Shown piece by piece: positions 17,982-25,113 of a stretch of DNA of 25,820 nt. Source of the DNA: Lachnospiraceae bacterium (GTDB lineage: Bacteria > Bacillota_A > Clostridia > Lachnospirales > Lachnospiraceae); contig JAFWXB010000187.1 of NCBI GenBank assembly GCA_017523185.1, positions 1 to 25,820 of the forward strand, written 5' to 3'. The first letter of the stretch is position 1. Each line of letters begins with the position of its first letter. The notes beneath the pieces are model-generated. The model saw only the letters and a program-made list of their open reading frames with translations. It was not told the origin of the DNA and ran no database searches. A program made the translations under genes and the position numbers.

Positions 17982-18006
17982 CTCAAAAAGTACACTTTTT
18001 TAGAAT
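17982..18006 (-). repeat. Right inverted repeat / putative recombination site (IR-R)
   Basis: Read on the minus strand it is ATTCTAAAAAAGT followed by GTACTTTTTGAG, with the same core and arms as IR-L and the central dinucleotide at 17992-17993 in the opposite orientation. It ends 21 bp before the GTG start of the next gene, just upstream of that gene's ribosome site. Confidence 0.85.
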
Positions 18007-18027
18007 GACATTGAGGAGGGACGTAGT

Positions 18028-18570
18028 GTGAGTGATAAAAATATAAGTAGCGAAGCTACTACAACAAAGAAAGGAGGTAAAATAATTCCCATTGTAAGTA
18101 TTTGTGGTGCAGTGGCAGCAGGAGCAGTTATTGGAGTTATGGCATTTTCGAATTCGAGTGAGAATACAGAAGAAAAAGAATTGCGCAATGTTGTAGTGAA
18201 TAAAGAAAATATTGAAGAAGTTTTAGAAAAAATGGACGATTCAGGCACAATTGCATTTGGTACTTATGAAGTATGTATGAATTATGACTGGATTTTTGCA
18301 GATGGTAGTGCTGTATCTGAAAATGCTTATGTAGAAAATTCGGAAGTGAATACAAATGATATTTATTTTGATATTATTCGAAATGATACAAATGAAACAA
18401 TTTACGAATCTCCTGTATTGCCTAGAGGCACATATTTAGATGGGATTGCATTAGATGCAGAACTTGACGCAGGGACATATGATTGTATGATAGTATATCA
18501 TTTAATTGATGGAGAACAAAATACGCTTAGTACTTTAAATTTAACACTTACCATTATTGTACAAAATTAA
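18028..18570 (+). CDS. Single-pass membrane protein of unknown function, under the invertible switch
   Basis: The 180-residue product has a short Lys-rich cytoplasmic N-terminus, one membrane helix (about 19-41), an acidic linker and an exported, probably beta-rich domain (about 65-178). Repeated Tyr/Thr-rich strands such as GTIAFGTYEVCMNYDW and AGTYDCMIVYHLIDGEQ lie in that domain. I recognise no named domain. The GTG start at 18028 follows GGAGGG. The gene begins directly beyond IR-R and has no room for an independent promoter, so its expression should depend on the invertible segment. It lies 45 bp upstream of the secreted protein gene and probably forms an operon with it, perhaps as assembly or anchoring partner. 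Confidence 0.75.
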   Translation: MSDKNISSEATTTKKGGKIIPIVSICGAVAAGAVIGVMAFSNSSENTEEKELRNVVVNKENIEEVLEKMDDSGTIAFGTYEVCMNYDWIFADGSAVSENAYVENSEVNTNDIYFDIIRNDTNETIYESPVLPRGTYLDGIALDAELDAGTYDCMIVYHLIDGEQNTLSTLNLTLTIIVQN

Positions 18571-18615
18571 CTCAATGTAGTAGTAAATAAAAAGTTTTTC
18601 AAGGAGGAAAAATTT

Positions 18616-19746
18616 ATGAAACGTTTCAAAAAAACAATGGCTGGTATCATGGCAGCAGCAATGATGATGAGTTCTGCAACAGTATATGTAGCAGGAGATG
18701 CATTAAGTATTGGTGAACAGGAAGTTACAACAGGAACACAGACAGGTGGTTCAGTTAATGGGTCAGGTACAACTGTTACACCAGTAGATAAAGAAGTATT
18801 TAGAGTAGTATTACCTACAATTGTAAGTGGAAATCCATTTGATTTTATTTTAGACCCATCTGGTGTAATTGAAGCAACAAGTGGAACAGCATATGATGTA
18901 AACTTTGCTACATATGGAAGTGTATATTTTAAGAATATAACTGGTGACACTTATGAATATAATACAAAATCAGAAGAACTTACTGTAACAAATAAAAGTT
19001 CTGTAGATGTAGATATTACTTTAAATGCAATTGTAAAAACAACATCAGGAAGTGGCTTAACTTTTGTTTCTTCTAGTGCTTTTGGTCAGTCAACAGATAC
19101 AAGTATGTATCTTGCATTAAATGGATATGGAAATGATACAGCAAATACTGCAACTTCAGCAGCAGTAACAGCATCTGGTAGTGAATATGTTGCAAAAATT
19201 ACAGCAGAAATTGCAAGTTGTAACGCATATTATCATGAACAATATAATGCTACAACACAGGCTTATGAATATGTAATTAAAGATGAATTTGTAGATGCAA
19301 CTTATTCAAATTATAATTTCTATTTAGATGGTGTATGTAATACAGCAGCAAACTGGGCAACAATAAAAGATGCACCACAAGTTACATTAGCTTGGACAGT
19401 AAAAGGACAGATGGCAGAAAAAACACCTATAAGTCAGCCAAATCCTGTATTTAGTGCTGGTTCTGGAGTTGGTGAAATTACATGGGTAAATGGTGATGAT
19501 TTATCAGTAAAAAGTATTACAAAAATTGAAATGACAAATGATGGTACTACTTATAATGGATATATAAAAGGTGGTTCATCTTGGAGTGCAGCAACTGTAG
19601 ATTTAGATAATTGTAAGGTAACTTTAGATTCAAAGTTCTGTGCATTCTTTGTTGATGAAGGAGAAAATAAAGCTACAATTACATACCTTGGTTCTGATAA
19701 TGAAACTTATATTTATGAGTATACAGTAACTGTAAAAGTACAATAA
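18616..19746 (+). CDS. Secreted surface protein of unknown function
   Basis: The 376-residue product starts with a clear Sec signal peptide (KRFKK, a hydrophobic Ala/Met core, then a likely cut near VAG at 25-27). A Thr/Gly/Ser-rich segment follows, then a long Thr/Ser/Val/Asn-rich region that looks all-beta, including VVLPTIVSGNPFDFILDPSG and LTVTNKSSVDVDITLNA. There is no LPxTG, choline-binding or S-layer anchoring motif. It looks like a structural surface or fibre subunit or adhesin rather than an enzyme, but I cannot name a family. A strong AAGGAGG ribosome site precedes it and a strong terminator follows. It is the likely main output of the phase switch upstream. Confidence 0.75.
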   Translation: MKRFKKTMAGIMAAAMMMSSATVYVAGDALSIGEQEVTTGTQTGGSVNGSGTTVTPVDKEVFRVVLPTIVSGNPFDFILDPSGVIEATSGTAYDVNFATYGSVYFKNITGDTYEYNTKSEELTVTNKSSVDVDITLNAIVKTTSGSGLTFVSSSAFGQSTDTSMYLALNGYGNDTANTATSAAVTASGSEYVAKITAEIASCNAYYHEQYNATTQAYEYVIKDEFVDATYSNYNFYLDGVCNTAANWATIKDAPQVTLAWTVKGQMAEKTPISQPNPVFSAGSGVGEITWVNGDDLSVKSITKIEMTNDGTTYNGYIKGGSSWSAATVDLDNCKVTLDSKFCAFFVDEGENKATITYLGSDNETYIYEYTVTVKVQ

Positions 19747-19770
19747 ATAATTATTTATAAGTTGTAATAA

Positions 19771-19810
19771 AAAATTCCACGAACTACACAATGTAGTTCG
19801 TGGGATTTTT
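19771..19810 (+). terminator. Strong intrinsic terminator after the surface-protein operon
   Basis: CCACGAACTACA (19777-19788) pairs perfectly with TGTAGTTCGTGG (19792-19803) around a 3-nt loop, flanked by an A run before and TTTTT after. It is only 26 bp before the next ATG, so the TnpB-like gene would be read by terminator escape or by an unseen promoter. Confidence 0.9.
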
Positions 19811-19835
19811 AAAAGTAACCAAGTAAAGGGAAAAA

Positions 19836-21149
19836 ATGTTGTTAGAAACAATCTATAAAACCATATATCAATATAGTAAATATTCTATAGAAGAAAATGA
19901 TATGCAAAAACTACTTGCTATTGGAGCAGATTATTGTATGGTAAAAAATTATATATATCAGCGTTATGGTGGGATTTACAGTTTATCTAAATTATATCCG
20001 GGATATACTATACAAAATGAAATGACAGCAAGTGGATTGCGAGAACAGTTACAAATGCCTGCTGTTTATTTTTATCTTGCTATTTTTGATGCATTAGGAG
20101 ATATCAAAAGTGAATGGTCGAGGGTAAAACAACGTATTTTAAAGAAGATAAAAAAGAAACATGATTTTTCTGAAGAAGATAAACATTATATTCGATTTGT
20201 TTTAAAAGTAAATAATGTTTTTACAGAAATTTTAACAAATTCGGAGATACAATTACCTTTTGAAATAGAGCAACAATATCAAGAAGTAAAAAAACAAGTC
20301 GATACAAAAAAATTAAATAATTATTTAAAAAGAAATGTAAGAAAACAGTTTCGAAAACTTCATACAGAGCAAATACATGGATTTTCCATTTCAGCAAAAG
20401 CATATCGTTATGGAAAACATGGAATTGCAATTACAACAAAAGAAAAACGAAAACGAGTATTTGTTCCATTAACAGATAATAATTCATATGAAAGTCAATT
20501 ATATATTCGACTTTATCCGGAAAAAAATGCATTGCAAATTCACGTTCCAATAGAAGTACATTGTAAAAAATCTAATGAGTATGGAAATGAAATAGGGTTG
20601 GCATTTGGTATGTATACTATGCTTACTTTAGATAATGGAAATGTATATGGAAAAGAATTAGGAAAGTACCAGATTGAATATGCAAATTGGATAAGAAATC
20701 AAACAATTTCTTATAATAAAAATAAACAAAACAATAAAGGCAAAAAAAAATATTACAGACAAAAACGAAAAAAAGAAGAACAACTTCATAATTATATAAA
20801 TCGAGAATTAAATCAATTTTTTAAACAAGAAACTCCAAACATTATTTATATTGTAAAAATGCCAAGACCAAATGTTGTTGGAAAGAATAAGACAATTAAT
20901 CATTCGGTTACCATGTGGCAAAGAGGATATATTCGAAAACGATTAGAACAAAAATGTAAACAGAATGCAGTAGAATTGATAGAAGTGATTGGAAAAGATA
21001 TCAGTAATGTATGTAGTGTTTGTGGTGCAATGGGAAAGAAAACAAGTTTACAATTTATTTGTGAGAATTGTGGACAGACAATAGAAATAAAAGCAAATAC
21101 AGCTAGAAATGTAAAACAACGAGGACAAAAGAAAGAAATTATAAGATAG
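19836..21149 (+). CDS. Nuclease-dead TnpB-family protein, candidate RNA-guided repressor (TldR-like)
   Basis: The 437-residue product has the TnpB plan: a basic helical N-terminal half, a RuvC-like C-terminal half and a CxxC...CxxC zinc ribbon (C393, C396, C409, C412). The RuvC acidic residues are all gone. The GIDLG block is GLAFG (Ala256 for Asp). The IED(L) block is IVKMP (Lys341 for Glu). The RDxNAAxNI block is IKANTARNV (Lys419 for Asp). The frame is otherwise intact, so this is not a decaying transposase. No TnpA or element ends are recognised. Nuclease-dead TnpB homologues with guide RNAs (TldR) are known to act as RNA-guided transcriptional repressors, often of flagellin or transporter genes. 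The downstream 21150-21372 region is a candidate guide RNA. An alternative is an inactive remnant with no function. Confidence 0.82.
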   Translation: MLLETIYKTIYQYSKYSIEENDMQKLLAIGADYCMVKNYIYQRYGGIYSLSKLYPGYTIQNEMTASGLREQLQMPAVYFYLAIFDALGDIKSEWSRVKQRILKKIKKKHDFSEEDKHYIRFVLKVNNVFTEILTNSEIQLPFEIEQQYQEVKKQVDTKKLNNYLKRNVRKQFRKLHTEQIHGFSISAKAYRYGKHGIAITTKEKRKRVFVPLTDNNSYESQLYIRLYPEKNALQIHVPIEVHCKKSNEYGNEIGLAFGMYTMLTLDNGNVYGKELGKYQIEYANWIRNQTISYNKNKQNNKGKKKYYRQKRKKEEQLHNYINRELNQFFKQETPNIIYIVKMPRPNVVGKNKTINHSVTMWQRGYIRKRLEQKCKQNAVELIEVIGKDISNVCSVCGAMGKKTSLQFICENCGQTIEIKANTARNVKQRGQKKEIIR

Positions 21150-21372
21150 GTCATAAGAACAAGTATTTAGATAAATCACAGAATCTCTGTATTTTACCGA
21201 AAGGACTAAATAGGCGTTTATGATATAAAAAATAAAACGGTATTAGAAGGTACAGGTTTGTACGCATTGGATATGCCAAGACCTTGTGAACATGGACAGC
21301 ATGACGTAGCAAGGAGCGAAGTAATGTAAAAGTTACATCATTGAGAAATCAATGACCAATATGCCATATTTA
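21150..21372 (+). ncRNA. Candidate omega-RNA-like guide RNA of the TnpB-like protein
   Basis: This stretch after the TnpB-like stop is less AT-rich than its surroundings and shows many local pairings in order. They are ACAGA/TCTGT (21178-21190), a CC-GAAA-GG mini-hairpin (from 21197), long-range TACCG/CGGTA (21195-21199 with 21238-21242), and GTAC/GTAC (from 21250). An 11-step stem at 21300-21326 has eight pairs and three purine-purine mismatches. A TGTAA/TTACA hairpin follows, then TCATTGA-GAAA-TCAATGA (21338-21355), a 7-bp stem with a GNRA tetraloop. In TnpB systems the guide follows the scaffold's 3' end, so about 16 nt from 21356 is the candidate guide. Boundaries and pairings were judged by eye only. 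Confidence 0.55.
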
Positions 21373-21438
21373 AAATTTTATAAAATCAATTATTAATAAT
21401 GAAATAAAAAAGCAGATTGGATATTTAAGGAAACAAAA

Positions 21439-22617
21439 ATGGGAAGAACACGAAAACAACAAATAGAAGAATTACGTCTTTTAGTAGAACAAGTAGAAGT
21501 AAAACTACAAGAATATAAAAAACAGGGAAAATTACAAGAAATGGAATCTTTGTATGCAGAGTATATGGAAGCAAAAAGTATATTACAAAAAGCAAAAGAA
21601 CGAAAACGAGAAGTTGTATTTTTACCTTATAAAGCTTCTATGTGGGATTCTTTAGAAAGTGTGTGGAAAGCAACAGAAGAAGACCCCGATTGTAACGCAT
21701 ATGTGATTCCAATTCCTTATTATGAAAAAAATCCAGATGGCAGTTTCAAAGAAATGCAGTATGAGGGAGAGTTGTATCCTGCGTATGTTCCAATTACACA
21801 TTATGAAACATATGATTTTGAAGAACGAAAACCGGATATGATATTTATTCATAACCCATATGATGAATATAATCTTGTAACAAGTGTACATCCATTTTTT
21901 TATTCCAAACATTTAAAACAGTTTACAGAAAATTTAATATATATTCCATACTTTATTCGAGATGAAATTAGTATAGAAGATACAGAAGAAGTAGAAAGAA
22001 TGGCACACTTTTGTACAGTTCCCGCAGTATTTCATGCAGATAAAGTAATTGTACAATCAGAAGAAATGAAACAAATCTATATTAAAGTATTAATGGAGCA
22101 AACAAATAGAAAAAACCAGCAATATTGGGAACAGAAAATATTAGGGTTAGGTTCTCCGAAAATAGATAAATTAAGGAATACAAGAGTAGAAGATTTACAA
22201 ATTCCAAAAGAATGGGAAAAACTTATTATAAAGTCTGATGGAAGTAGAAAAAAAGTAGTGTTATATAATACACATTTGATTTTAGTTATGTTGCCATATG
22301 GTAAAAAATATCTTCTACTTTTAAAAGAAACATTAGATATGTTTAAAAGATATACAGACATAGTATTACTTTGGAGACCACATCCACTAACCATTTCAAC
22401 TATAAAATCAATGAATCCAAATTTATTGGAAGATTATATGAAAATTGTAGAGGAATATAAAAAACAACAATGGGGAATTTATGATGAAAGTTCGGATTTG
22501 AATCGGGCTATTACTATTTCAGATGCTTATTTTGGTTCTATAGGTTCTGTTTGGAGTTTGTATAAATATACAAGAAAACCAATGCTTATACAAGATTATG
22601 ATATTTTATGGGAGTAA
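21439..22617 (+). CDS. CDP-glycerol glycerophosphotransferase-like protein
   Basis: The 392-residue product starts with a charged coiled-coil-like stretch (about 1-60). It continues as a protein resembling the CDP-glycerol:poly(glycerophosphate) glycerophosphotransferase family, with WRPHPL at the nucleotide-binding region and a late SDAYFGSIGSVWSLYKYTRKP segment like the SDxxSS block of that family. The canonical SD..S residues are partly altered, so the activity is uncertain. No membrane segment is visible. It lies 2 bp from the cytidylyltransferase start downstream, whose product would be CDP-glycerol, the donor for this enzyme. The two probably add glycerol phosphate to a surface polymer. 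AAGGAAAC precedes the ATG. Confidence 0.68.
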   Translation: MGRTRKQQIEELRLLVEQVEVKLQEYKKQGKLQEMESLYAEYMEAKSILQKAKERKREVVFLPYKASMWDSLESVWKATEEDPDCNAYVIPIPYYEKNPDGSFKEMQYEGELYPAYVPITHYETYDFEERKPDMIFIHNPYDEYNLVTSVHPFFYSKHLKQFTENLIYIPYFIRDEISIEDTEEVERMAHFCTVPAVFHADKVIVQSEEMKQIYIKVLMEQTNRKNQQYWEQKILGLGSPKIDKLRNTRVEDLQIPKEWEKLIIKSDGSRKKVVLYNTHLILVMLPYGKKYLLLLKETLDMFKRYTDIVLLWRPHPLTISTIKSMNPNLLEDYMKIVEEYKKQQWGIYDESSDLNRAITISDAYFGSIGSVWSLYKYTRKPMLIQDYDILWE

Positions 22618-22619
22618 AG

Positions 22620-23984
22620 ATGAAAAAAGTGATTACATATGGTTCGTTTGATTTGTTTCACGAAGGACATTATAAACTTTTAAAAAGAGCGAAAGAATTA
22701 GGAGATTATTTAATTGTAGGTGTGACAACTGAACAGTATGATGAATATCGTGGAAAGTTAAATATTGTAGATTCTTTGATGGAACGTATTGAACATATAA
22801 AACAAACTGGATTTGCAGATCAGATTATTATTGAAGACCATGTAGGACAAAAAGTAGAAGATATTCAAAAGTATAAAGTAGACATTTTTACAGTAGGTTC
22901 TGATTGGTTAGGAAAATTTGAGTATTTAAGAAAATATTGTGATGTTGTGTATTTAGAGCGTACAAAAGGGATTTCAAGTACATTATTAAGAAATTCAGCA
23001 CAAGGAATTATAAGACTTGGTGTTATTGGTTCAGGAAGAATTGCAAGACGTTTTATTCCAGAAGTAAAATATGTAAGTGGCGTAAATGTAGAAGTAGTTT
23101 ATAATCCACATATAGAAAGTGCAAAAAAATTAGCATTAGAAAATGAACTAAAAATTTATACAGATGATGTAGAACAATTATATAAAAACTCAGATGCAAT
23201 TTATGTTGCCAGTCCTCATAAAACACATTATGTATATGCAAAGCAAGCGTTAGAACGAAAAAAACATGTATTATGTGAAAAACCAATGGTATTTTCAAAG
23301 AAAGAGGCAGAAGAATTATTTACGCTAGCAGAAAAAAATGATTGTATTTTAATAGAAGCAATCAAAACAGCATATGCACCCGGATTTTTAAAATTAATTT
23401 CTACTGCGAAAAGTGGAAGCATAGGGAAAGTGTGTGATGTAGAAGCGTGTTTTACAAAGTTAGAACAAAATATACAAGGGAGAGAATTTCAGATAGAAGA
23501 ACTTGGCGGAAGTTTTACAGAATTAGCCAGTTATCCATTACTGGCCATATTAAAGATATTAGGACATGATTATGAAAGTATTTCCTTTGTTTCTTTTGTA
23601 GATAAAACAGGACTTGATTTATATACAAAAGTTTTTATGCAATATAAAAATGCAATAGCAACTGCAAAAGTTGGGTTAGGGGTAAAATCAGAAGGAAACT
23701 TAGTTATTTCTGGTACAAATGGATATGTATTAGCAGAATCTCCATGGTGGCTTACTAAAAATTTTGAATTGAGATATGAAAATTTTGAATATAATGAGAA
23801 ATTTTTTTCAAAATATCAAGGACAAGGTTTGCGTTATGAAATTAGTGCATTTATATCAAGGATTAATGGATATCACAAATTTGATAATGCATTAACAAAA
23901 GAAGATTCAATTAAATTAGCAGAAATTATGGAAATGTATTTAAAAGATAAGGAAGAAAAACGAATAAAGGAGTTTGTTTATTAG
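22620..23984 (+). CDS. Glycerol-3-phosphate cytidylyltransferase / Gfo-Idh-MocA oxidoreductase fusion
   Basis: The 454-residue product has two domains. Residues 1-130 are a TagD-type nucleotidyltransferase: GSFDLFHEGH with H14 and H17, GSDWLGKFEYL, and RTKGISST at 114-121 (RTxGISTT motif). It would make CDP-glycerol from CTP and glycerol-3-phosphate. From about 132, GVIGSGRIA starts a Rossmann fold and CEKPM (about 219-223) marks a Gfo/Idh/MocA dehydrogenase acting on a sugar- or polyol-like substrate. I take the ATG at 22620, after GGAG; an in-frame ATG at 22608 lies inside the preceding gene. It overlaps no gene and sits in a tight surface-polymer operon. Confidence 0.85.
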   Translation: MKKVITYGSFDLFHEGHYKLLKRAKELGDYLIVGVTTEQYDEYRGKLNIVDSLMERIEHIKQTGFADQIIIEDHVGQKVEDIQKYKVDIFTVGSDWLGKFEYLRKYCDVVYLERTKGISSTLLRNSAQGIIRLGVIGSGRIARRFIPEVKYVSGVNVEVVYNPHIESAKKLALENELKIYTDDVEQLYKNSDAIYVASPHKTHYVYAKQALERKKHVLCEKPMVFSKKEAEELFTLAEKNDCILIEAIKTAYAPGFLKLISTAKSGSIGKVCDVEACFTKLEQNIQGREFQIEELGGSFTELASYPLLAILKILGHDYESISFVSFVDKTGLDLYTKVFMQYKNAIATAKVGLGVKSEGNLVISGTNGYVLAESPWWLTKNFELRYENFEYNEKFFSKYQGQGLRYEISAFISRINGYHKFDNALTKEDSIKLAEIMEMYLKDKEEKRIKEFVY

Positions 23985-23985
23985 A

Positions 23986-24213
23986 ATGGAATTTTTTCGT
24001 ATTGATAAGTTACAAAGAGATTATAGCCATGAAGAGTTAGAACAAATAATAGAAGAACATATGTATACTGGAAATTTACAAGAAACAAGAAATAGAGAAG
24101 AAATACTTCCTATTTTTTTAAATAAATTAAAGTATATTTCGTCAGATAGTGTTTTTAGTGTTTTACAGAATAGTAATATAGGTAAAGAAATTTATACATA
24201 TATAAAAGTATAA
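23986..24213 (+). CDS. Small protein of unknown function in the surface-polymer cluster
   Basis: A 75-residue, charged and mainly helical product with no signal peptide, membrane segment or known motif. The ATG at 23986 is just after the stop of the fusion gene, with AAGGAG 13 bp upstream. An in-frame TTG at 23974 is possible but too close to that site. It is probably translated as part of the operon. I cannot assign a function. Confidence 0.55.
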   Translation: MEFFRIDKLQRDYSHEELEQIIEEHMYTGNLQETRNREEILPIFLNKLKYISSDSVFSVLQNSNIGKEIYTYIKV

Positions 24214-24230
24214 TAGAAAATGGAGAAGAA

Positions 24231-24503
24231 ATGAAAATATCTATTATTATTCCAGTTTATAATACTGCACAATATTTACATAAATGTTTGTCTAGTGTTT
24301 TAGGTCAAACTTATAAGAATATAGAAGTAATATGTATTAATGATGGTTCAACAGATAATAGTGGAATTATTTTGGATGAATTTGCAAAACAAGATGACAG
24401 AGTTGAAGTTATTCATAAAAAAAATGAAGGTGTATCTATTGCTAGAAATGTTGGATTAGAATTGGCAACAGGTGATTGGATAGGATTTGTAGATTCAGAT
24501 GAT
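24231..24503 (+). CDS. Family 2 glycosyltransferase, N-terminal fragment cut at the junction
   Basis: The first 91 codons of a GT-A glycosyltransferase: ISIIIPVYNTAQYLHKCLSS, the QTYKNIEVICINDGSTDNS nucleotide-sugar block, NEGVSIARNVGL and GFVDSDD, the metal-binding DxD-type motif. Immediately after the second D the sequence changes character and reaches a stop after five unrelated codons. The rest of the gene is therefore missing because of the join, not because of natural truncation. It would transfer a sugar to a surface polysaccharide or teichoic-like polymer. The GGAGAAG ribosome site is good. Confidence 0.88.
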
Positions 24504-24504
24504 C
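24501..24504. other. Chimeric junction between two unrelated genomes
   Basis: At a GATC tetranucleotide the DNA switches from about 25-30% GC (by eye) to about half GC. The glycosyltransferase on the plus strand and the SSB gene on the minus strand both lose their expected sequence at this exact point. GATC may be microhomology or a restriction/ligation scar. Confidence 0.85.
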
Positions 24505-25089
24505 TTCGTACGCGGTCATAGTGCGCGTTTCGGTTTCGGAAATCTTTTTTTGATAATCCCTGCTTTGAATTCTGCCCGAAACCGCAATGCGTTCGCCCAC
24601 GGTTAAATTTTTCACGAAGCGCGCGTTTCTACCCCAAGCGATGCAAGGGATATAATCGGACTTGTTATAGGCGCGATTCACCGCCACCAGTACGTCCGCA
24701 ATCTCCCTATGAAAGGGGGTGGTGCGATACACGGGGGGCTTGCAAATATACCCGCAAAGGACTACGTTGTTGGGGTTTTTATATTTATCCCCTTCCACCG
24801 TTTCGCGCACGAATACGGTAAGCATTAAACGGCTTTTCCCATCCACTAGTTTATTGTAACTGCGGAACTGCCCCACGGCCGAAAGCCGATCCCCCACTTT
24901 TAAGTCGTTCGCGGCAATTAGCCGTTCGGAAACGGTTACGGGCAAAATATCCGCCTGCCCCGAAAGGCGTTCCACTTTCAGCTTCATTTCGTAAAACCCT
25001 TCGCCGTACACTTCGTGCGAAAATTCCGCTTCGGTTACGATTTCCCCCGACACGTACACTTTATTGTTTCTTTCATAAGTAGTATTCAT
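24505..25089 (-). CDS. Tandem OB-fold single-stranded DNA-binding-like protein, C-terminus cut
   Basis: 195 codons remain. Two SSB-like OB folds are visible: residues 1-105 (KVYVSGEIVTEAEFSHEVYGEGFYEM... LKVGDRLSAVGQFRSYNK) and about 106-195 (NVVLCGYICKPPVYRTTPFHREIADVLVAVNRAY... IPCIAWGRNARF... GERIAVSGRIQSRDY). It matches the two-domain SSB-type proteins found in clostridia. The last genuine residues are TMTAYE; the following residues in this frame are read from the glycosyltransferase antisense and are artefactual. GGAGGACC precedes the ATG. It belongs to the foreign, higher-GC segment, downstream of the deacetylase. Confidence 0.82.
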
Positions 25090-25113
25090 TTGGTCCTCCG
25101 TTTTTCTATGGTT

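Larger units (their letters stand above)
17804..17993. other. Putative invertible DNA segment (phase-variation switch)
   Basis: The ~190 bp between the two crossover dinucleotides is non-coding. The dinucleotides are in opposite orientation, so recombination would invert the segment. In the assembled orientation it contains a rightward terminator-like hairpin (17840-17883) and, on the minus strand, a TTGCTT/TAAAAT promoter-like pair (17846-17875) pointing left toward the recombinase. Flipping would aim that pair at the surface-protein operon and turn the terminator away. A weak rightward pair (TTGCCT, AATTAT, near 17953-17981) also exists, so the on orientation cannot be decided from sequence alone. 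Confidence 0.72.

Noticed and set aside
19836..21438. Complete IS200/IS605 transposon
   Set aside because: No TnpA gene and no recognisable element ends; the TnpB-like protein lacks nuclease residues, so a mobile element call is not supported.
24442..24504. C-terminal 20 residues of the SSB-like reading frame
   Set aside because: They are translated from the antisense of the glycosyltransferase across the chimeric join and are not part of the real protein.
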